Source: Aquibacillus halophilus
GTDB lineage: Bacteria > Bacillota > Bacilli > Bacillales > Amphibacillaceae
Reading direction: 5' to 3'
Assembly (NCBI RefSeq): GCF_009649745.1
Contig: NZ_WJNG01000011.1
Span: forward strand, 124,001 to 188,000
Length of the DNA: 64,000 nucleotides
Part shown: one piece after another, positions 9,293 to 18,814 of the stretch
Layout: the number at the start of each line of letters is the position of its first letter
Numbering within the stretch: the stretch's first letter is position 1
The notes under the pieces: generated by a model
The model's input: only the letters and a program-made list of their open reading frames with translations
Told to the model about the DNA's origin: nothing
Database searches by the model: none
Position numbers and translations under genes: made by a program

Positions 9293-9336
9293 ACCAATGA
9301 AATCACCTGAATAATATATCAGGTGATTTCAATGGT
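9293..9336. repeat. long inverted repeat without a T-tract
   Basis: Arms of 18 bases, ACCAATGAAATCACCTGA and its counterpart TCAGGTGATTTCAATGGT, flank an 8-base AT loop, with one internal mismatch. It follows the SDR remnant directly, so it was probably that gene's terminator, though no T-run follows on either strand. Confidence 0.7.
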
Positions 9337-9463
9337 ATCCCTGGGTCTAAAAAGATTATATCATTGGAATAAGATGAAACCGTTTGACCAAATCTAACGA
9401 TGTCTATTTCTTTACAATATATTTTTCATTCGGCATTATATAAAATACGGAGGCTGATATAAG

Positions 9464-10630
9464 ATGCAAAACTTTACATATCTTAACCCGACCAAGTTAA
9501 TATTTGGTAAAGGGCAAGTGGAACAATTAAAAGAAGAAGTACCTAAATATGGCAAAAGGATTTTAATGGTTTATGGTGGGGGAAGCATTAAACGTAATGG
9601 ACTTTTCGACCAGGTCAAGGAAACATTAGCTGAGATTGGTGCTGAAGTTTTTGAATTAGCAGGAGTGGAGCCAAACCCTCGGGTAACTACTGCCAGAAAA
9701 GGCATTGAAATCTGTAAAACAGAATCCATTGATTTCCTTTTAGCTGTTGGAGGGGGAAGTACAATAGACTGTACCAAGGCAATTGCTGCTGGAGCCAGAT
9801 CAGACAACGATATATGGGATATTGTTACGAAAAAAGCAAGTGTTGATGACGCCTTACCATTTGGTACAATACTAACACTAGCTGCTACAGGTTCAGAAAT
9901 GAATGCTGGATCAGTAATTACAAATTGGGAAACAAATGAAAAGCATGGTTGGGGTAGTCCTCTAGTTTACCCTAAGTTCTCTATTTTAGATCCAGTAAAT
10001 ACTTTCTCTGTCCCTCGTGATCAAACCGTTTATGGAATGGTAGATATGATGTCACATGCGCTTGAACATTATTTCCATCACGAGACGAATACATTACTCC
10101 AAGATCGAATGGTCGAAGGTATTTTACGCACAGTTATAGAGACCGCGCCAAAACTACTAGAAGATTTAGAAAGCTATGAGCATCGCGCAACTATTTTATA
10201 TAACGGAACTATGGCACTAAACGGAATGGTGAGCATGGGCTACCAGGGTGACTGGGCATCTCACAACCTTGAGCATGCCGTTTCAGCCGTGCATGATATT
10301 CCTCATGGTGGAGGTCTTGCCATTATCCTTCCAAATTGGATGGAATATGCCTTAGATGAAAATGTTAGTCGTTTTAAACAGCTTGCAACACGTGTATTTG
10401 ATATTGATCCAACTAACAAAACAGATCGTGATGTTGCACTAGAAGGAATTCATAAATTCAAGGAATTCTGGAATAGCATTGGTGCACCCTCTCGCCTGTC
10501 TGATTACAATATTAAAGAAGATAGTATCGAGGTTATGGCAGAAAAAACTGTCACCGCAAGACCCGAATTTGGTAATTTCAAAAAACTAAATAAAGATGAT
10601 GCTGCAGCCATTTTTCGCTCTTCATTGTAA
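9464..10630 (+). CDS. yugJ: iron-containing alcohol dehydrogenase (NADH-dependent butanol dehydrogenase type)
   Basis: Cytosolic group III dehydrogenase of 388 residues that reduces aldehydes to alcohols with NAD(P)H. Visible marks are the NAD-binding GGGS ([18 protein letters not shown], near 95), [13 protein letters not shown] near 143, and the metal-site histidines in [11 protein letters not shown] near 197 and the [14 protein letters not shown] block near 276. Best match is B. subtilis YugJ/YugK and clostridial BdhA. ATG follows GGAGGCTGATATAAG. It is monocistronic. An imperfect cre-like TGAAACCGTTTGAC at 9375-9388 is too weak to call. With pflB and adhE nearby it fits fermentative reoxidation of NADH. 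Confidence 0.92.
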   Translation: MQNFTYLNPTKLIFGKGQVEQLKEEVPKYGKRILMVYGGGSIKRNGLFDQVKETLAEIGAEVFELAGVEPNPRVTTARKGIEICKTESIDFLLAVGGGSTIDCTKAIAAGARSDNDIWDIVTKKASVDDALPFGTILTLAATGSEMNAGSVITNWETNEKHGWGSPLVYPKFSILDPVNTFSVPRDQTVYGMVDMMSHALEHYFHHETNTLLQDRMVEGILRTVIETAPKLLEDLESYEHRATILYNGTMALNGMVSMGYQGDWASHNLEHAVSAVHDIPHGGGLAIILPNWMEYALDENVSRFKQLATRVFDIDPTNKTDRDVALEGIHKFKEFWNSIGAPSRLSDYNIKEDSIEVMAEKTVTARPEFGNFKKLNKDDAAAIFRSSL

Positions 10631-10638
10631 ACATTAAC

Positions 10639-10678
10639 CATTATACATACGCTTGATTTATCAGGTGTATGTATAATG
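10639..10678. terminator. hairpin between convergent genes
   Basis: CATTATACATACGC pairs with GGTGTATGTATAATG-type sequence across a 12-base loop. It lies between the stops of the alcohol dehydrogenase and ykuK. It is AT-rich with no long T-run, so it is probably a weak bidirectional terminator. Confidence 0.6.
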
Positions 10679-10679
10679 A

Positions 10680-11228
10680 TCAATATTTTGTATATCTATT
10701 TGCGTATGCAGAGGAAACAATTGAGTCAGGCTTTACAACAGGCTCAAGTCCTATCGATTCAATTCTAGCCATCATTTCACTAGCTAAAAAACGGGTTAAC
10801 GACCTTTTTTCTAACCCAACATCTATATGTCCTTCCATCGTAAAAGAACTTCCTCTATAAATATGTGGTAATACAATATCAATTAACCTGTTTTTTCTTT
10901 CCTCATTAAATAGATAAGCCACTTGCTCTGTTAAAGTAGTCTCCATTGAAATTTTTTCATGTAAATTCAAATATCTTCGATTAAACTTCACGGGTAAAAT
11001 ACACCCCCAAGCTCCCTTACCTTTACATTGAATAACAATACCTGTTATAAAAATAGTGTGTAGTTTGTGAACTTGTGAATCCGTTCCTACCATCAATCGA
11101 TAGTTTGCTTTAGGATCTTTATTCATGAAATCTTCAATATGGTCAAAAACTTGGCTAAAAGACATATTTTTTTCAGATATGTTCTTGAACTTTAAATTTT
11201 GCATAAAAGGAATGTCTTCATCTCTCAC
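10680..11228 (-). CDS. ykuK: YkuK family (DUF458) ribonuclease H-like protein
   Basis: About 182 residues. Family blocks are VGTDSQVHKLHTIFITGIVI, KGKGAWGCIL, a central TLTEQVAYLF, EGHIDVGLEKRSLTR and the invariant C-terminal SSAYANRYTK. The fold is RNase H-like with acidic residues (the Asp of GTDSQ and of HIDVG) as likely metal ligands. The role is not established. The start is uncertain: AAAGGAG precedes two in-frame GTG codons (11234 and 11228), and I chose 11228 for spacing. An upstream TTG at 11258 would place the ribosome binding site inside the frame. Confidence 0.88.
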   Translation of the reverse strand: MRDEDIPFMQNLKFKNISEKNMSFSQVFDHIEDFMNKDPKANYRLMVGTDSQVHKLHTIFITGIVIQCKGKGAWGCILPVKFNRRYLNLHEKISMETTLTEQVAYLFNEERKNRLIDIVLPHIYRGSSFTMEGHIDVGLEKRSLTRFLASEMMARIESIGLEPVVKPDSIVSSAYANRYTKY

Positions 11229-11350
11229 TATCACGATTCTCCTTTCAATTACAAACAAATTTTTAAAGGTTAGGTTTTTATCGTAAGTTTTGTTGTTTTT
11301 TTACTCACAGTTGATGTAAATTGCGTCGTAAAGTAGCTACTAGTTGATTT

Positions 11351-11465
11351 GCGCTTCGGGCAGTCGCTTTCCGCCGGCACGGCTTCAGCCTCCTCGCGGA
11401 AAAACCGCCACTGCGGGGTCTTCAGACGCGTGCTGTTCCGGCAGGAGTCGACTGCCCTCCGCTCC
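11351..11465 (+). repeat. structured interspersed repeat, copy R1
   Basis: GC-rich island in an AT-rich spacer. Outer stem P1 is GGGCAGTCG (11358-11366) with CGACTGCCC (11449-11457). P2 is GCCGG (11373-11377) with CCGGC (11438-11442). Inner hairpin P3 is GCGG-A5-CCGC (11396-11408). Conserved single-stranded parts are CACGGCTTCAGCCTCCTC and GGGGTCTTCAGACG. Other copies at 11631, 51197 and 51565 share these loops but have different, still complementary, stems. Short open frames across it are artefacts. Function unknown: non-coding RNA or a small mobile hairpin element are both possible. Confidence 0.85.
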
Positions 11466-11612
11466 AATCATCATCATATCTGCAGCAATAATAAAAGGGA
11501 GATAGATAAGATCAAAACTAGCGTAGTTTAGTTCAAAAATTTTAAGTAGCTGAGATTTCAAGAGTGGGAAATTCTCTCAACATACAATCACAGACTTTGC
11601 CCTCGATAATTA

Positions 11613-11750
11613 GAACACCACTACCAGTGAGGCGGAATACGTAGACTCCTATGGGAACAACGCGTGTCCGAAGACCCCGGAAGAATCGCTTTTTGATTCT
11701 GAGGAGGCTGAGGCCGTGCCCATGGAAAGCGAAGTATTCTGCCGGAACGG
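11613..11750 (-). repeat. structured interspersed repeat, copy R2 (inverted relative to R1)
   Basis: Same family as R1 but in the opposite orientation. P1 is GGCGGAATAC (11631-11640) with GTATTCTGCC (11734-11743), one G-T wobble. P2 pairs ATGGG with CCCAT. P3 is AGAATC (11682-11687) with GATTCT (11695-11700). The conserved GAGGAGGCTGAGGCCGTG segment follows P3. The outer flank AACACCACTACCAGTGAGG recurs in the 51.4-51.6 kb copies, so the unit extends beyond P1. The 11466-11612 stretch between R1 and R2 holds no gene I can support, nor does 11751-12008. Confidence 0.82.
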
Positions 11751-12008
11751 CATATAAGCATTCAATTTTAATTAGTGTCAGAGATAGAAGATACTACTTC
11801 GTAGTTTATAAATATTGTGTCATAAACAAAAATCTTTTTGAAAACAGCCAAAGCTCAAAAACACTTAAGTAATAACATTCAAATCAATAAAAAAATAGAG
11901 CCGTACTAGAGGTATAGAGGACTTAATTTTTACAGTATATTCAATTATATGGTTTTTCGTGTGATTAGATACGCTAACAAGCTTCCTGAATTCATCATTA
12001 GGATATAA

Positions 12009-12042
12009 AAAAGCAGAAGCTATTAATCGCTTCTGCTTTTTG
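12009..12042 (-). terminator. ytzI terminator
   Basis: AAAAAGCAGAAGC pairs with GCTTCTGCTTTTT around a TATTAATC loop, 23 bases after the stop codon of the small minus-strand gene. A and T runs on both sides. Confidence 0.88.
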
Positions 12043-12064
12043 TTGCTAACTCTTTAGTCATTTA

Positions 12065-12229
12065 TCAATCTTCTTGTTTTTCTTTATCTTGAGAGTTTTC
12101 GTCGTCTGTTCCTTTTTCAGGTATCGGATCAACTGTATGTTTATAATTATATCCTTTATTTATTGTCATTAACGATAAGCCTAAAACAAATAGGATAACT
12201 AGAGCACATATAATGATAACAACAAGCAT
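12065..12229 (-). CDS. ytzI: YtzI family small membrane protein
   Basis: Short gene of 54 codons. One N-terminal transmembrane helix (MLVVIIICALVILFVLGLSL) is followed by a charged cytoplasmic-type tail containing INKGYNYKHTVDPIPE, which matches the conserved tail of Bacillus YtzI. ATG 12229 has GGAGC nine bases upstream, and the gene ends in a strong terminator. Function of the family is unknown. Confidence 0.8.
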   Translation of the reverse strand: MLVVIIICALVILFVLGLSLMTINKGYNYKHTVDPIPEKGTDDENSQDKEKQED

Positions 12230-12398
12230 ATTCAAGCTCCTTAATCTTAGTTAGAAGTTTTACTATTACTTTAAGAATACCCTGTCGATAATAATCCTTC
12301 AAGAAAAAACGATAAATTGCAATGAATAACTTAGTTGCTCTTCATCATAATAAGGGGTAGGTCTGATTATAAAATAAACTATATAGGAGTGATCGTTA

Positions 12399-12821
12399 TT
12401 GCAACAGTCAGAAATTAAAAAGGTTGCTGAACAAATCTTAAGCAAAAATAAAATAGGCACACTTTCAACAGTAAGGAAAGATAAACCTTATTCACGCTAC
12501 ATGACATTTTTTAATGAAAACTTTACACTTTACTCTGCAACCGATAAAAGAACACATAAGGTAGAAGATCTAAAAACCAACAATAACGTTCATATCCTTA
12601 TTGGATATAATCTAGAGGGCTTAACAGATTCATATCTTGAAATAGAAGGCAAGGCTGAAGTTACTGACTCCACTGAGCTAAAACATAAGTTATGGAATGA
12701 TGACCTGAAACCATGGTTCGATGGAGTAGATGACCCTAGCTATACTGTTTTAAAAATTAATCCTGAAGAAATACGTTTAATGAACACGAATAGTAATGAA
12801 GCTCAACTACTTGAACTATAG
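12399..12821 (+). CDS. ydaG: general stress protein 26-like, pyridoxamine 5'-phosphate oxidase fold
   Basis: 140 residues, the size of B. subtilis YdaG. Flavin-binding split-barrel pattern: KIGTLSTVRKDKPYSRYMTFF near 18-40, LYSATDKRTHKVEDL and VHILIGY near 63. The C-terminal INPEEIRLMNT fits the family. Members bind FMN or F420-like cofactors; in B. subtilis the gene belongs to the SigB general stress regulon. I do not see a convincing SigB promoter here. The TTG start at 12399 follows GGAGTGATCGTTA. Monocistronic, with its own terminator. Confidence 0.85.
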   Translation: MQQSEIKKVAEQILSKNKIGTLSTVRKDKPYSRYMTFFNENFTLYSATDKRTHKVEDLKTNNNVHILIGYNLEGLTDSYLEIEGKAEVTDSTELKHKLWNDDLKPWFDGVDDPSYTVLKINPEEIRLMNTNSNEAQLLEL

Positions 12822-12842
12822 CGTCTTTTTAACTGACATTCT

Positions 12843-12879
12843 AATAAACACACCTTTGCTTATGCCGGTGTGTTTATTT
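12843..12879 (+). terminator. terminator after ydaG
   Basis: AATAAACACACC pairs with GGTGTGTTTATT across a 12-base loop, 21 bases after the stop codon. Confidence 0.8.
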
Positions 12880-12917
12880 GCATTTTATTAAACTTTTTTT
12901 AATTTACTTTCTTTATG

Positions 12918-12950
12918 AAAAAACTCTCTAACAAAGCTTAGAGAGTTTTT
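12918..12950 (-). terminator. terminator after threonine aldolase gene
   Basis: AAAAACTCTCTAA pairs with TTAGAGAGTTTTT around CAAAGC, just after the minus-strand stop codon. Works in both directions. Confidence 0.9.
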
Positions 12951-12953
12951 AGC

Positions 12954-13976
12954 TTATATTATTGAAGAAACCGACGTCAGAACTTTGTCCACATCTTCTT
13001 TAGATACGTGGTAATTTGTTACAAACCTTACCGTCAAAGGACCGTAGGAACCTGCTAGAATTCCTTTAGAGGTTAATTTTTCTAAGAATTCATCTGAGGA
13101 GGTGAAACCAGCATCCTTTACATTTACTAAGATAATGTTTGTTTCCACTATATTTTCTACTTTTAGCCCTTTTATGCTTGCTAACCCACTAGCCAATCGT
13201 ACAGCATTCTCGTGATCGTCAACTAACCGATCTACATTATCACGCAATGCCACAATGCCTGGTGCTGCAATAACACCCGCTTGTCTTAATCCTCCACCTA
13301 AACGTTTCCGCCACTTTCTGGCTTGTTCAATAAAATTATTCGAACCAGCAATAATCGAACCCACTGGTGCTCCAAGCCCTTTAGATAAACAAAATTGAAC
13401 CGTGTCAGTGAACTTAGCGTATTCCTTTATAGATATACCTGAAGCAGCAGAAGCGTTAAAAATTCTGGCACCATCTAAATGAACAGGAATGTTATTCTTA
13501 TTAGCTACTTGATAAATTGCTTCCATATTTTCCAAGGGAAGAATTGCTCCACCTGCCTTATTATGGGTGTTTTCTAAACATATCAGACTAGTCTTAGGAA
13601 AATGAATATCGTCTGCCCGTATCGCGGCAGCTACATCTTCAGGGTCCATTGCCCCTCGTTCTCCTTGCAATGGTCGGGATTGGACTCCGGCTAGTGCGGA
13701 AAAACCCGCAGCTTCATAGAGATAAATATGTGCATTCGCCTCTAAAATTACCTCATCCCCTGGTCGACAATGAGTTAGTGCAGCTATTTGGTTCCCCTGG
13801 GTCCCACTTGTTACAAATAAGGCCGCTTCTTTACCTAAAGTATTAGCTGCCATTTCTTCTAGCTTATTTACCGTAGGATCCTCACCATAAACATCATCTC
13901 CTACCTCAGCTTCATAAGCAGCTTGGCGCATTGCTCTTGTTGGCTTTGTGATCGTATCACTTCTTAAATCAATCAC
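12954..13976 (-). CDS. ltaE: low-specificity L-threonine aldolase
   Basis: PLP enzyme of 340 residues cleaving L-threonine or allo-threonine to glycine and acetaldehyde. Family marks: [13 protein letters not shown] at the N-terminus, [24 protein letters not shown] for phosphate binding, [11 protein letters not shown] with the PLP-ring Asp, and [13 protein letters not shown], whose Lys forms the Schiff base. Full length. GTG start at 13976 with AAGGGGGAT upstream. It is divergent from the adhE unit; its acetaldehyde product is the substrate of AdhE, but no shared control is visible. Confidence 0.93.
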   Translation of the reverse strand: MIDLRSDTITKPTRAMRQAAYEAEVGDDVYGEDPTVNKLEEMAANTLGKEAALFVTSGTQGNQIAALTHCRPGDEVILEANAHIYLYEAAGFSALAGVQSRPLQGERGAMDPEDVAAAIRADDIHFPKTSLICLENTHNKAGGAILPLENMEAIYQVANKNNIPVHLDGARIFNASAASGISIKEYAKFTDTVQFCLSKGLGAPVGSIIAGSNNFIEQARKWRKRLGGGLRQAGVIAAPGIVALRDNVDRLVDDHENAVRLASGLASIKGLKVENIVETNIILVNVKDAGFTSSDEFLEKLTSKGILAGSYGPLTVRFVTNYHVSKEDVDKVLTSVSSII

Positions 13977-14055
13977 TGATGATCCCCCTTTTTTATTAGA
14001 TAATTACATGATACTACAATCTCATAGTAGGCGTTAAGTTCCTACCCTGTACACT

Positions 14056-14073
14056 TTGTGAAACATTTCACAA
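14056..14073. promoter_or_regulatory. Rex operator upstream of adhE unit
   Basis: TTGTGAAACATTTCACAA fits the Gram-positive Rex consensus TTGTGAA-N4-TTCACAA with no mismatch in either arm. Rex is the NADH/NAD+-sensing repressor of fermentation genes. The site lies about 62 bases before the inferred transcription start of the 14153-adhE unit. The ltaE start codon lies 80 bases to the left, so an effect on ltaE is also possible. Confidence 0.85.
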
Positions 14074-14095
14074 ATACGCCACATATAGGAGGTTT

Positions 14096-14120
14096 TGTAA
14101 ACGCTGTCAACTGTTATGAT
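14096..14120 (+). promoter_or_regulatory. extended -10 promoter with overlapping CcpA cre site
   Basis: TGTAAACGCTGTCA at 14096-14109 matches the cre consensus TGWAARCGYTWNCW at 13 of 14 positions. It is followed by TGTTATGAT, an extended -10 (hexamer TATGAT, 14115-14120). No strong -35 is seen. A cre here would block RNA polymerase, so glucose repression through CcpA is expected on top of Rex. Confidence 0.7.
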
Positions 14121-14152
14121 GAAATTAGAAAAAGAGCGAAGGGGTGAGAATT

Positions 14153-14380
14153 ATGATCTTATACGAGTGGAAAAATTTTGGTACAGATACGGACGTTTAT
14201 ACAAAGGAATCTTTTGAGGAAGAAATCAATGATGTATTTGAAGCAATGATGATTGATGACGCGAAGGAAATACCACAATATATCTGGACTAGGAATTATG
14301 TCATTATAATTAAGCCAACAGCTAGAATGTATAAGGATGTATCCTTTGTAAAGATCCCCCGTAACCCATCAGTAGTTTAA
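14153..14380 (+). CDS. small uncharacterised protein preceding adhE
   Basis: Acidic soluble protein of 75 residues beginning MILYEWKNFG, with no cysteines and no membrane segment. I do not recognise the family. ATG 14153 is preferred over GTG 14144 because AAGGGGTGA ends about six bases before it. It is the first gene behind the Rex/cre promoter and is followed 57 bases later by adhE with no terminator between, so the two are probably co-transcribed. That suggests a role linked to fermentative or ethanol metabolism, which is inference only. Confidence 0.75.
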   Translation: MILYEWKNFGTDTDVYTKESFEEEINDVFEAMMIDDAKEIPQYIWTRNYVIIIKPTARMYKDVSFVKIPRNPSVV

Positions 14381-14437
14381 ATGACTATTATAGGTTTATG
14401 CTCATTAATTCACAATTAAATATTAGGAGGGTTTTAA

Positions 14438-17044
14438 ATGGCGACAAAAGTTGAGAGAAAACCAGAACAAGAGCAAACTGTATTACGAAGCATTGACAAG
14501 TTAGTCGATAATGCAAAAATTGCTTTATCAGAAATGAAAAAATTAGATCAAGAACAAATCAATTCCATTGTTAAGGAAATGGCTCTAGCGGGATTAGACC
14601 AACATATGCAATTAGCGAAATTAGCTGTTGAAGAAACAGGTCGCGGTGTCTATGAAGATAAAATTATTAAGAATATTTTTGCAACTGAATACGTCTACCA
14701 CAATGTAAAATATGATAAAACAATCGGTGTTATTAATGAGAATCCGCATGATGGTATCATCGAAATTGCTGAACCTATTGGAGTTATTGCAGGTGTAACT
14801 CCAGTAACAAACCCAACCTCAACAACAATGTTTAAAATAATTATTTCAATTAAGACTGGTAATCCGATAATTTTTGCGTTTCACCCCTCTGCACAAAAAT
14901 GTAGCTCTACATCGGCTCGTGTGTTATATGAAGCAGCAGTAAAAGCTGGTGCACCAGAACATTGTATCCAATGGATTGAAAAGCCATCACTAGAAGCTAC
15001 ACAAGCATTAATGAATCACGACCGAGTTTCACTGATACTAGCTACTGGTGGAGCAGGAATGGTTAAAGCAGCATATAGTTCAGGAAAGCCTGCATTAGGT
15101 GTAGGACCAGGAAACGTACCATGCTACATTGAAAAATCAGCAAATATTAAGCGTTCCGTTAATGATCTGATTTTATCAAAAACATTTGATAATGGTATGA
15201 TTTGCGCTTCTGAGCAAGCAGTAATTATTGACAAGGAAATCTATGAAGCTATTAAACAAGAAATGATAGATAACAGTTGTTATTTCCTAAATACTGAAGA
15301 AAAGGCAAAAGTCGAAAAGCTAGTAATAAATGAAAATACATGTGCTGTTAATCCTTCTATCGTAGGTATGAAGCCGGTTAAAATTGCTGAAATGGCAGGC
15401 GTAAAAGTACCTGAAGAAACAAAAATTCTAGTTGCAGAATTAACCGGAGTCGGTCCTGACCATCCACTTTCTCGTGAAAAGCTAAGCCCAGTACTTGCTT
15501 GCTATAAAGTAAACAGCACAGACCAAGGCTTACAGCGCGCTGAAGAAATGCTAGAGTTCGGTGGACTAGGGCACTCTGCTGTCATTCACTCCGAAGACCA
15601 ATCAGTGATCGATCAATTTGGAAGAAGAATGAAAGCTGGACGTTTAATTGTTAATGCCCCATCCTCTCAAGGTGCAATTGGTGATATTTATAATGCCTAT
15701 ATGCCTTCTTTAACACTTGGCTGTGGTTCTTATGGTGGTAACTCAGTTTCAACGAATGTGGGTGCTATTCATTTGATTAACGTTAAAAAGTTGGCTAAAA
15801 GGAATGTTAATATGCAATGGTTCAAGATTCCACCGAAAATATATTTCGAGAAAAATTCAGTACAATATTTAGCTAAGATGCCTAAAATTTCTAAAGCATT
15901 TATTGTCACGGATCCTATGATGGTTAAACTAGGCTATGTAGATAAAGTGTTATACAACTTACGTAAAAGACCAGATTATGTTCACTGTGAAATTTTTTCT
16001 GATGTGGAGCCAGATCCATCCAAAGAAACTGTTATGCGCGGAGCTGCTGCTATGGATGCTTTCCAACCTGACGTTATTATCGCGCTTGGCGGTGGTTCAG
16101 CTATGGATGCCGCAAAAGGTATGTGGTTATTCCACGAGCATCCAGAAACAGACTTTAATGGTTTGAAACAAAAATTCTTAGATATTCGAAAACGTATCTA
16201 TAAATATCCAGAACTAGGCAAACGAGCTCAATTCGTCGCGATTCCTACTACATCTGGAACAGGATCAGAAGTAACTTCTTTCTCAGTTATTACTGACAAA
16301 CAGAACAATATCAAGTATCCTCTAGCAGACTATGAATTAACACCTGATGTGGCAATTATTGATCCGCAATTCGTTATGACTGTCCCACCAGCAGTTACTG
16401 CGGATACTGGTATGGACGTTTTAACACATGCGATTGAGGCTTATGTATCTATTATGGCAAATGATTACACAGACGGATTAGCAATAAAAGCAATTCAGCT
16501 AGTATTCGAGTATTTACCAACAGCTTATAGAGATGGATCAAATGAAAAGGCTCGTGAAAAAATGCATAACGCATCTACCATTGCGGGAATGGCCTTTGCC
16601 AATGCGTTCTTAGGTATTAACCATAGCCTTGCACACAAATTGGGAGCAGAGTTCCATATTGCTCACGGCCGTTCAAATGCTATTCTGTTACCACATGTTA
16701 TTCGCTACAATGCTATTAAGCCGAAGAAATTTGCTGCATTTCCTAAATATGAACACTTTATCGCTGACCAACGCTATGCAGAGATTGCTAAAGCCCTAGA
16801 ATTACCTGCAAGAACTACTGCGGAAGGAGTAGAAAGCCTAATAAAAGAAATTGTTAAGCTTGCTAAGGAACTAAATATACCAATGAGCATTGAGGCAAAC
16901 GGTGTTGATAAACAAGAGTTTGAAAATAAAGTTGACTATTTGGCTGACCGGGCATTTGAAGATCAATGCACTACAGCTAACCCTAAGCTGCCATTAGTAA
17001 CAGAACTTGCAGAGGTGTATAGAAATGCATTTAAAGGAGTCTAA
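14438..17044 (+). CDS. adhE: bifunctional acetaldehyde-CoA/alcohol dehydrogenase
   Basis: 868 residues. Residues 1-440 are a CoA-acylating aldehyde dehydrogenase, with [15 protein letters not shown] near 112 and the catalytic Cys in [13 protein letters not shown] near 250. Residues 455-868 are an iron-dependent alcohol dehydrogenase, with [15 protein letters not shown] near 550, the metal histidines in [12 protein letters not shown] near 660 and in [21 protein letters not shown] near 728. It reduces acetyl-CoA to ethanol in two NADH steps and assembles into spirosomes in other species. AGGAGGG precedes ATG. Likely controlled by Rex and CcpA upstream of the preceding small gene. With pflB it forms an ethanol/formate branch. 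Confidence 0.97.
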   Translation: MATKVERKPEQEQTVLRSIDKLVDNAKIALSEMKKLDQEQINSIVKEMALAGLDQHMQLAKLAVEETGRGVYEDKIIKNIFATEYVYHNVKYDKTIGVINENPHDGIIEIAEPIGVIAGVTPVTNPTSTTMFKIIISIKTGNPIIFAFHPSAQKCSSTSARVLYEAAVKAGAPEHCIQWIEKPSLEATQALMNHDRVSLILATGGAGMVKAAYSSGKPALGVGPGNVPCYIEKSANIKRSVNDLILSKTFDNGMICASEQAVIIDKEIYEAIKQEMIDNSCYFLNTEEKAKVEKLVINENTCAVNPSIVGMKPVKIAEMAGVKVPEETKILVAELTGVGPDHPLSREKLSPVLACYKVNSTDQGLQRAEEMLEFGGLGHSAVIHSEDQSVIDQFGRRMKAGRLIVNAPSSQGAIGDIYNAYMPSLTLGCGSYGGNSVSTNVGAIHLINVKKLAKRNVNMQWFKIPPKIYFEKNSVQYLAKMPKISKAFIVTDPMMVKLGYVDKVLYNLRKRPDYVHCEIFSDVEPDPSKETVMRGAAAMDAFQPDVIIALGGGSAMDAAKGMWLFHEHPETDFNGLKQKFLDIRKRIYKYPELGKRAQFVAIPTTSGTGSEVTSFSVITDKQNNIKYPLADYELTPDVAIIDPQFVMTVPPAVTADTGMDVLTHAIEAYVSIMANDYTDGLAIKAIQLVFEYLPTAYRDGSNEKAREKMHNASTIAGMAFANAFLGINHSLAHKLGAEFHIAHGRSNAILLPHVIRYNAIKPKKFAAFPKYEHFIADQRYAEIAKALELPARTTAEGVESLIKEIVKLAKELNIPMSIEANGVDKQEFENKVDYLADRAFEDQCTTANPKLPLVTELAEVYRNAFKGV

Positions 17045-17070
17045 CCGAATAATCTAAATTCCATTTATTT

Positions 17071-17104
17071 CCTCCCTATTGATTTGATAGGGAGGATTTT
17101 TTTA
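17071..17104 (+). terminator. adhE terminator
   Basis: CCTCCCTAT pairs with ATAGGGAGG around TGATTTG and is followed by ATTTTTTT, 27 bases past the stop codon. Confidence 0.92.
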
Positions 17105-17157
17105 ATATTTATGGAAATTATCTATGATGAGATATTTTTGGAAGGCGGGATTATTCA

Positions 17158-17958
17158 ATGACTATTTTTTCTAATCAATCTTTAAAAGGGCAGCATGCTT
17201 TAATAACCGGGGCAACCGGAGGAATAGGTTATCAAACTGCTTTGTTATTATCTGAAATGGGTGCTAAAGTCACAATTACCGGGAGACGACAGAAACAATT
17301 AGATGAGTTAAAAGAAGCAATTCTAGACAAAAACGAACAATCTAAAGTATTTGTGTATCGCGCAGACCTAAAATCCAGTGAGGAACGAAATCAGCTTATT
17401 CAAGCCTCCTCAAATGAAAACGGATTTATTTCCCTCCTAATTAATTCAGCGGGAATATTTGGTGGTGATACAGTAGAGGAACTTACAAAAGAACAATTAG
17501 AAGATGTCATGGATTTAAATTACACGGTGCCTGTCCTATTATCACAGCAGGTGTATGAAGACATGAAGGAGCGAAAAAGAGGAAATATCGTTAATGTCTC
17601 TTCTTTATCAGGACTACGCGGGACATACGGAGGTACAGCATATTGCGGTTCAAAGTTCGCACTTATTGGTTTTACACAATCCTTTGCCCTAGAAGCTATT
17701 AAACATGGTGTTAGAGTAAATGCTGTTTGCCCAGGCTATGTTGAGACTGACATGGGTCGTGAAGCAATTCAGAACAAAGCAGATCGTGAGAACCTCAGTT
17801 ACAAAGAGCAGTATGAAATTGCTAGTAAAGAACTTCCATCGGGTCGAATTACTTCACCAGAAGAAGTAGCCAATACCATTGCATTTTTACTAACAGATGC
17901 CGCTTCTAATATCATAGGCGAATCCGTAAAAATTTCTGGTGGATCTGTGATGAGATAA
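17158..17958 (+). CDS. short-chain dehydrogenase/reductase (FabG-like)
   Basis: Classical SDR of 266 residues. It has the cofactor-binding TGATGGIG near residue 17, TGRR after strand 2 (suggesting NADPH preference), NSAGIFGG near 98, catalytic Ser in NVSSLSG near 146 and YxxxK in AYCGSKFAL near 160. The C-terminus (EEVANTIAFLLTDAASNIIGESVKISGG) is typical. It resembles 3-oxoacyl-ACP reductases, but standing alone it could reduce many ketones or oxidise alcohols. ATG 17158 follows GGCGGG. A 266-residue length is slightly longer than FabG (about 246). Confidence 0.87.
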   Translation: MTIFSNQSLKGQHALITGATGGIGYQTALLLSEMGAKVTITGRRQKQLDELKEAILDKNEQSKVFVYRADLKSSEERNQLIQASSNENGFISLLINSAGIFGGDTVEELTKEQLEDVMDLNYTVPVLLSQQVYEDMKERKRGNIVNVSSLSGLRGTYGGTAYCGSKFALIGFTQSFALEAIKHGVRVNAVCPGYVETDMGREAIQNKADRENLSYKEQYEIASKELPSGRITSPEEVANTIAFLLTDAASNIIGESVKISGGSVMR

Positions 17959-18025
17959 TCCTCTAACACAGAACTGGAATTAACCATCTCTTTTTCCATA
18001 AAACTAAAGCCACTTGTAAAATAAT

Positions 18026-18068
18026 AAATAACCAATCACTCAACTAAGCAGTTGTCGATTGGTTATTT
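18026..18068. terminator. bidirectional terminator between SDR and lutC
   Basis: AAATAACCAATC pairs with GATTGGTTATTT across a 19-base loop, between two convergent genes. The T-tract is short. Confidence 0.65.
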
Positions 18069-18094
18069 ACGTTGTTAATTTCTTCAATTGTTAA

Positions 18095-18814
18095 TTAGCA
18101 GTCCTCGACAACAATATACGTTGCTTTTATCGGACCGTGGACTCCAACAACGAGATTCATTTCAATATCGGCACTATTACTGGGCCCTGAAATGAAATTT
18201 ACACAGGAGGCTATACGCTCCCCATTTTCCACCCGCTGGTGAATTTCTCTTGTTGCCTGCGTCATTCTAGGGACAATCGTACTCTTTGGTATAATTGCAA
18301 TATATGTCGCCGGAAGTAAGCTAACCGAGCGTCCTTTACCTTGATCACTGAAAAGAACTACAGTGCCCGATTCTGCCAAAGTGATGTCACTAAATGTAAT
18401 TCCTACGTCGGCTTGCTCGGCCAATTGAATACTTTGATCACCGTTAGAAGCATCCCACTTATGAACGTCAATACCATCCTGCTTCCATGCTCGAAAGGAA
18501 TCTGCAAGGCCAAAAGAATTAAAACGAGAATCATCCCATGTCATGACAGATTTCCCACCAAATCCTTCAATCACATTGCGCAAAGCTTGAGACAAATCGT
18601 TTTCTGATGTACGAACTAAGTCTGTATGAATTGAATCACATTGTTTTTCCAATACATCAAGTAACTCATCTTGTGTATAATTGGCAAGTACATTCCATTG
18701 TACTTGATTACTCCACTTTGGTCGTTCGACGCCAGACGTTTTCCGTGGACGAGCTAGATTGTTTGCAATCGTATCTAGAAAGGATTCTCTATTTTTAATT
18801 TCCCCTTTGGCCAT
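18095..18814 (-). CDS. lutC: L-lactate utilisation protein LutC
   Basis: 239 residues, DUF162/LUD domain. Visible family blocks: [17 protein letters not shown] near the N-terminus, [34 protein letters not shown] near 135-168, and [20 protein letters not shown] near 208. Part of the LutABC complex that oxidises L-lactate to pyruvate with iron-sulphur centres instead of a flavin Ldh. Its start overlaps the end of lutB by 20 bases, so translation is coupled. Last gene of the rhamnose/lactate block. Confidence 0.95.
   Translation of the reverse strand: MAKGEIKNRESFLDTIANNLARPRKTSGVERPKWSNQVQWNVLANYTQDELLDVLEKQCDSIHTDLVRTSENDLSQALRNVIEGFGGKSVMTWDDSRFNSFGLADSFRAWKQDGIDVHKWDASNGDQSIQLAEQADVGITFSDITLAESGTVVLFSDQGKGRSVSLLPATYIAIIPKSTIVPRMTQATREIHQRVENGERIASCVNFISGPSNSADIEMNLVVGVHGPIKATYIVVEDC

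Noticed and set aside
9375-9388. cre-like TGAAACCGTTTGAC before the butanol dehydrogenase
   Set aside because: Mismatches in the core purine position and in the last two positions make it too weak.
11270-11872. Three short open frames (11270-11467 minus, 11349-11531 plus, 11651-11872 plus)
   Set aside because: They run through repeat copies R1 and R2, lack ribosome binding sites, and have compositions dictated by the repeat stems.
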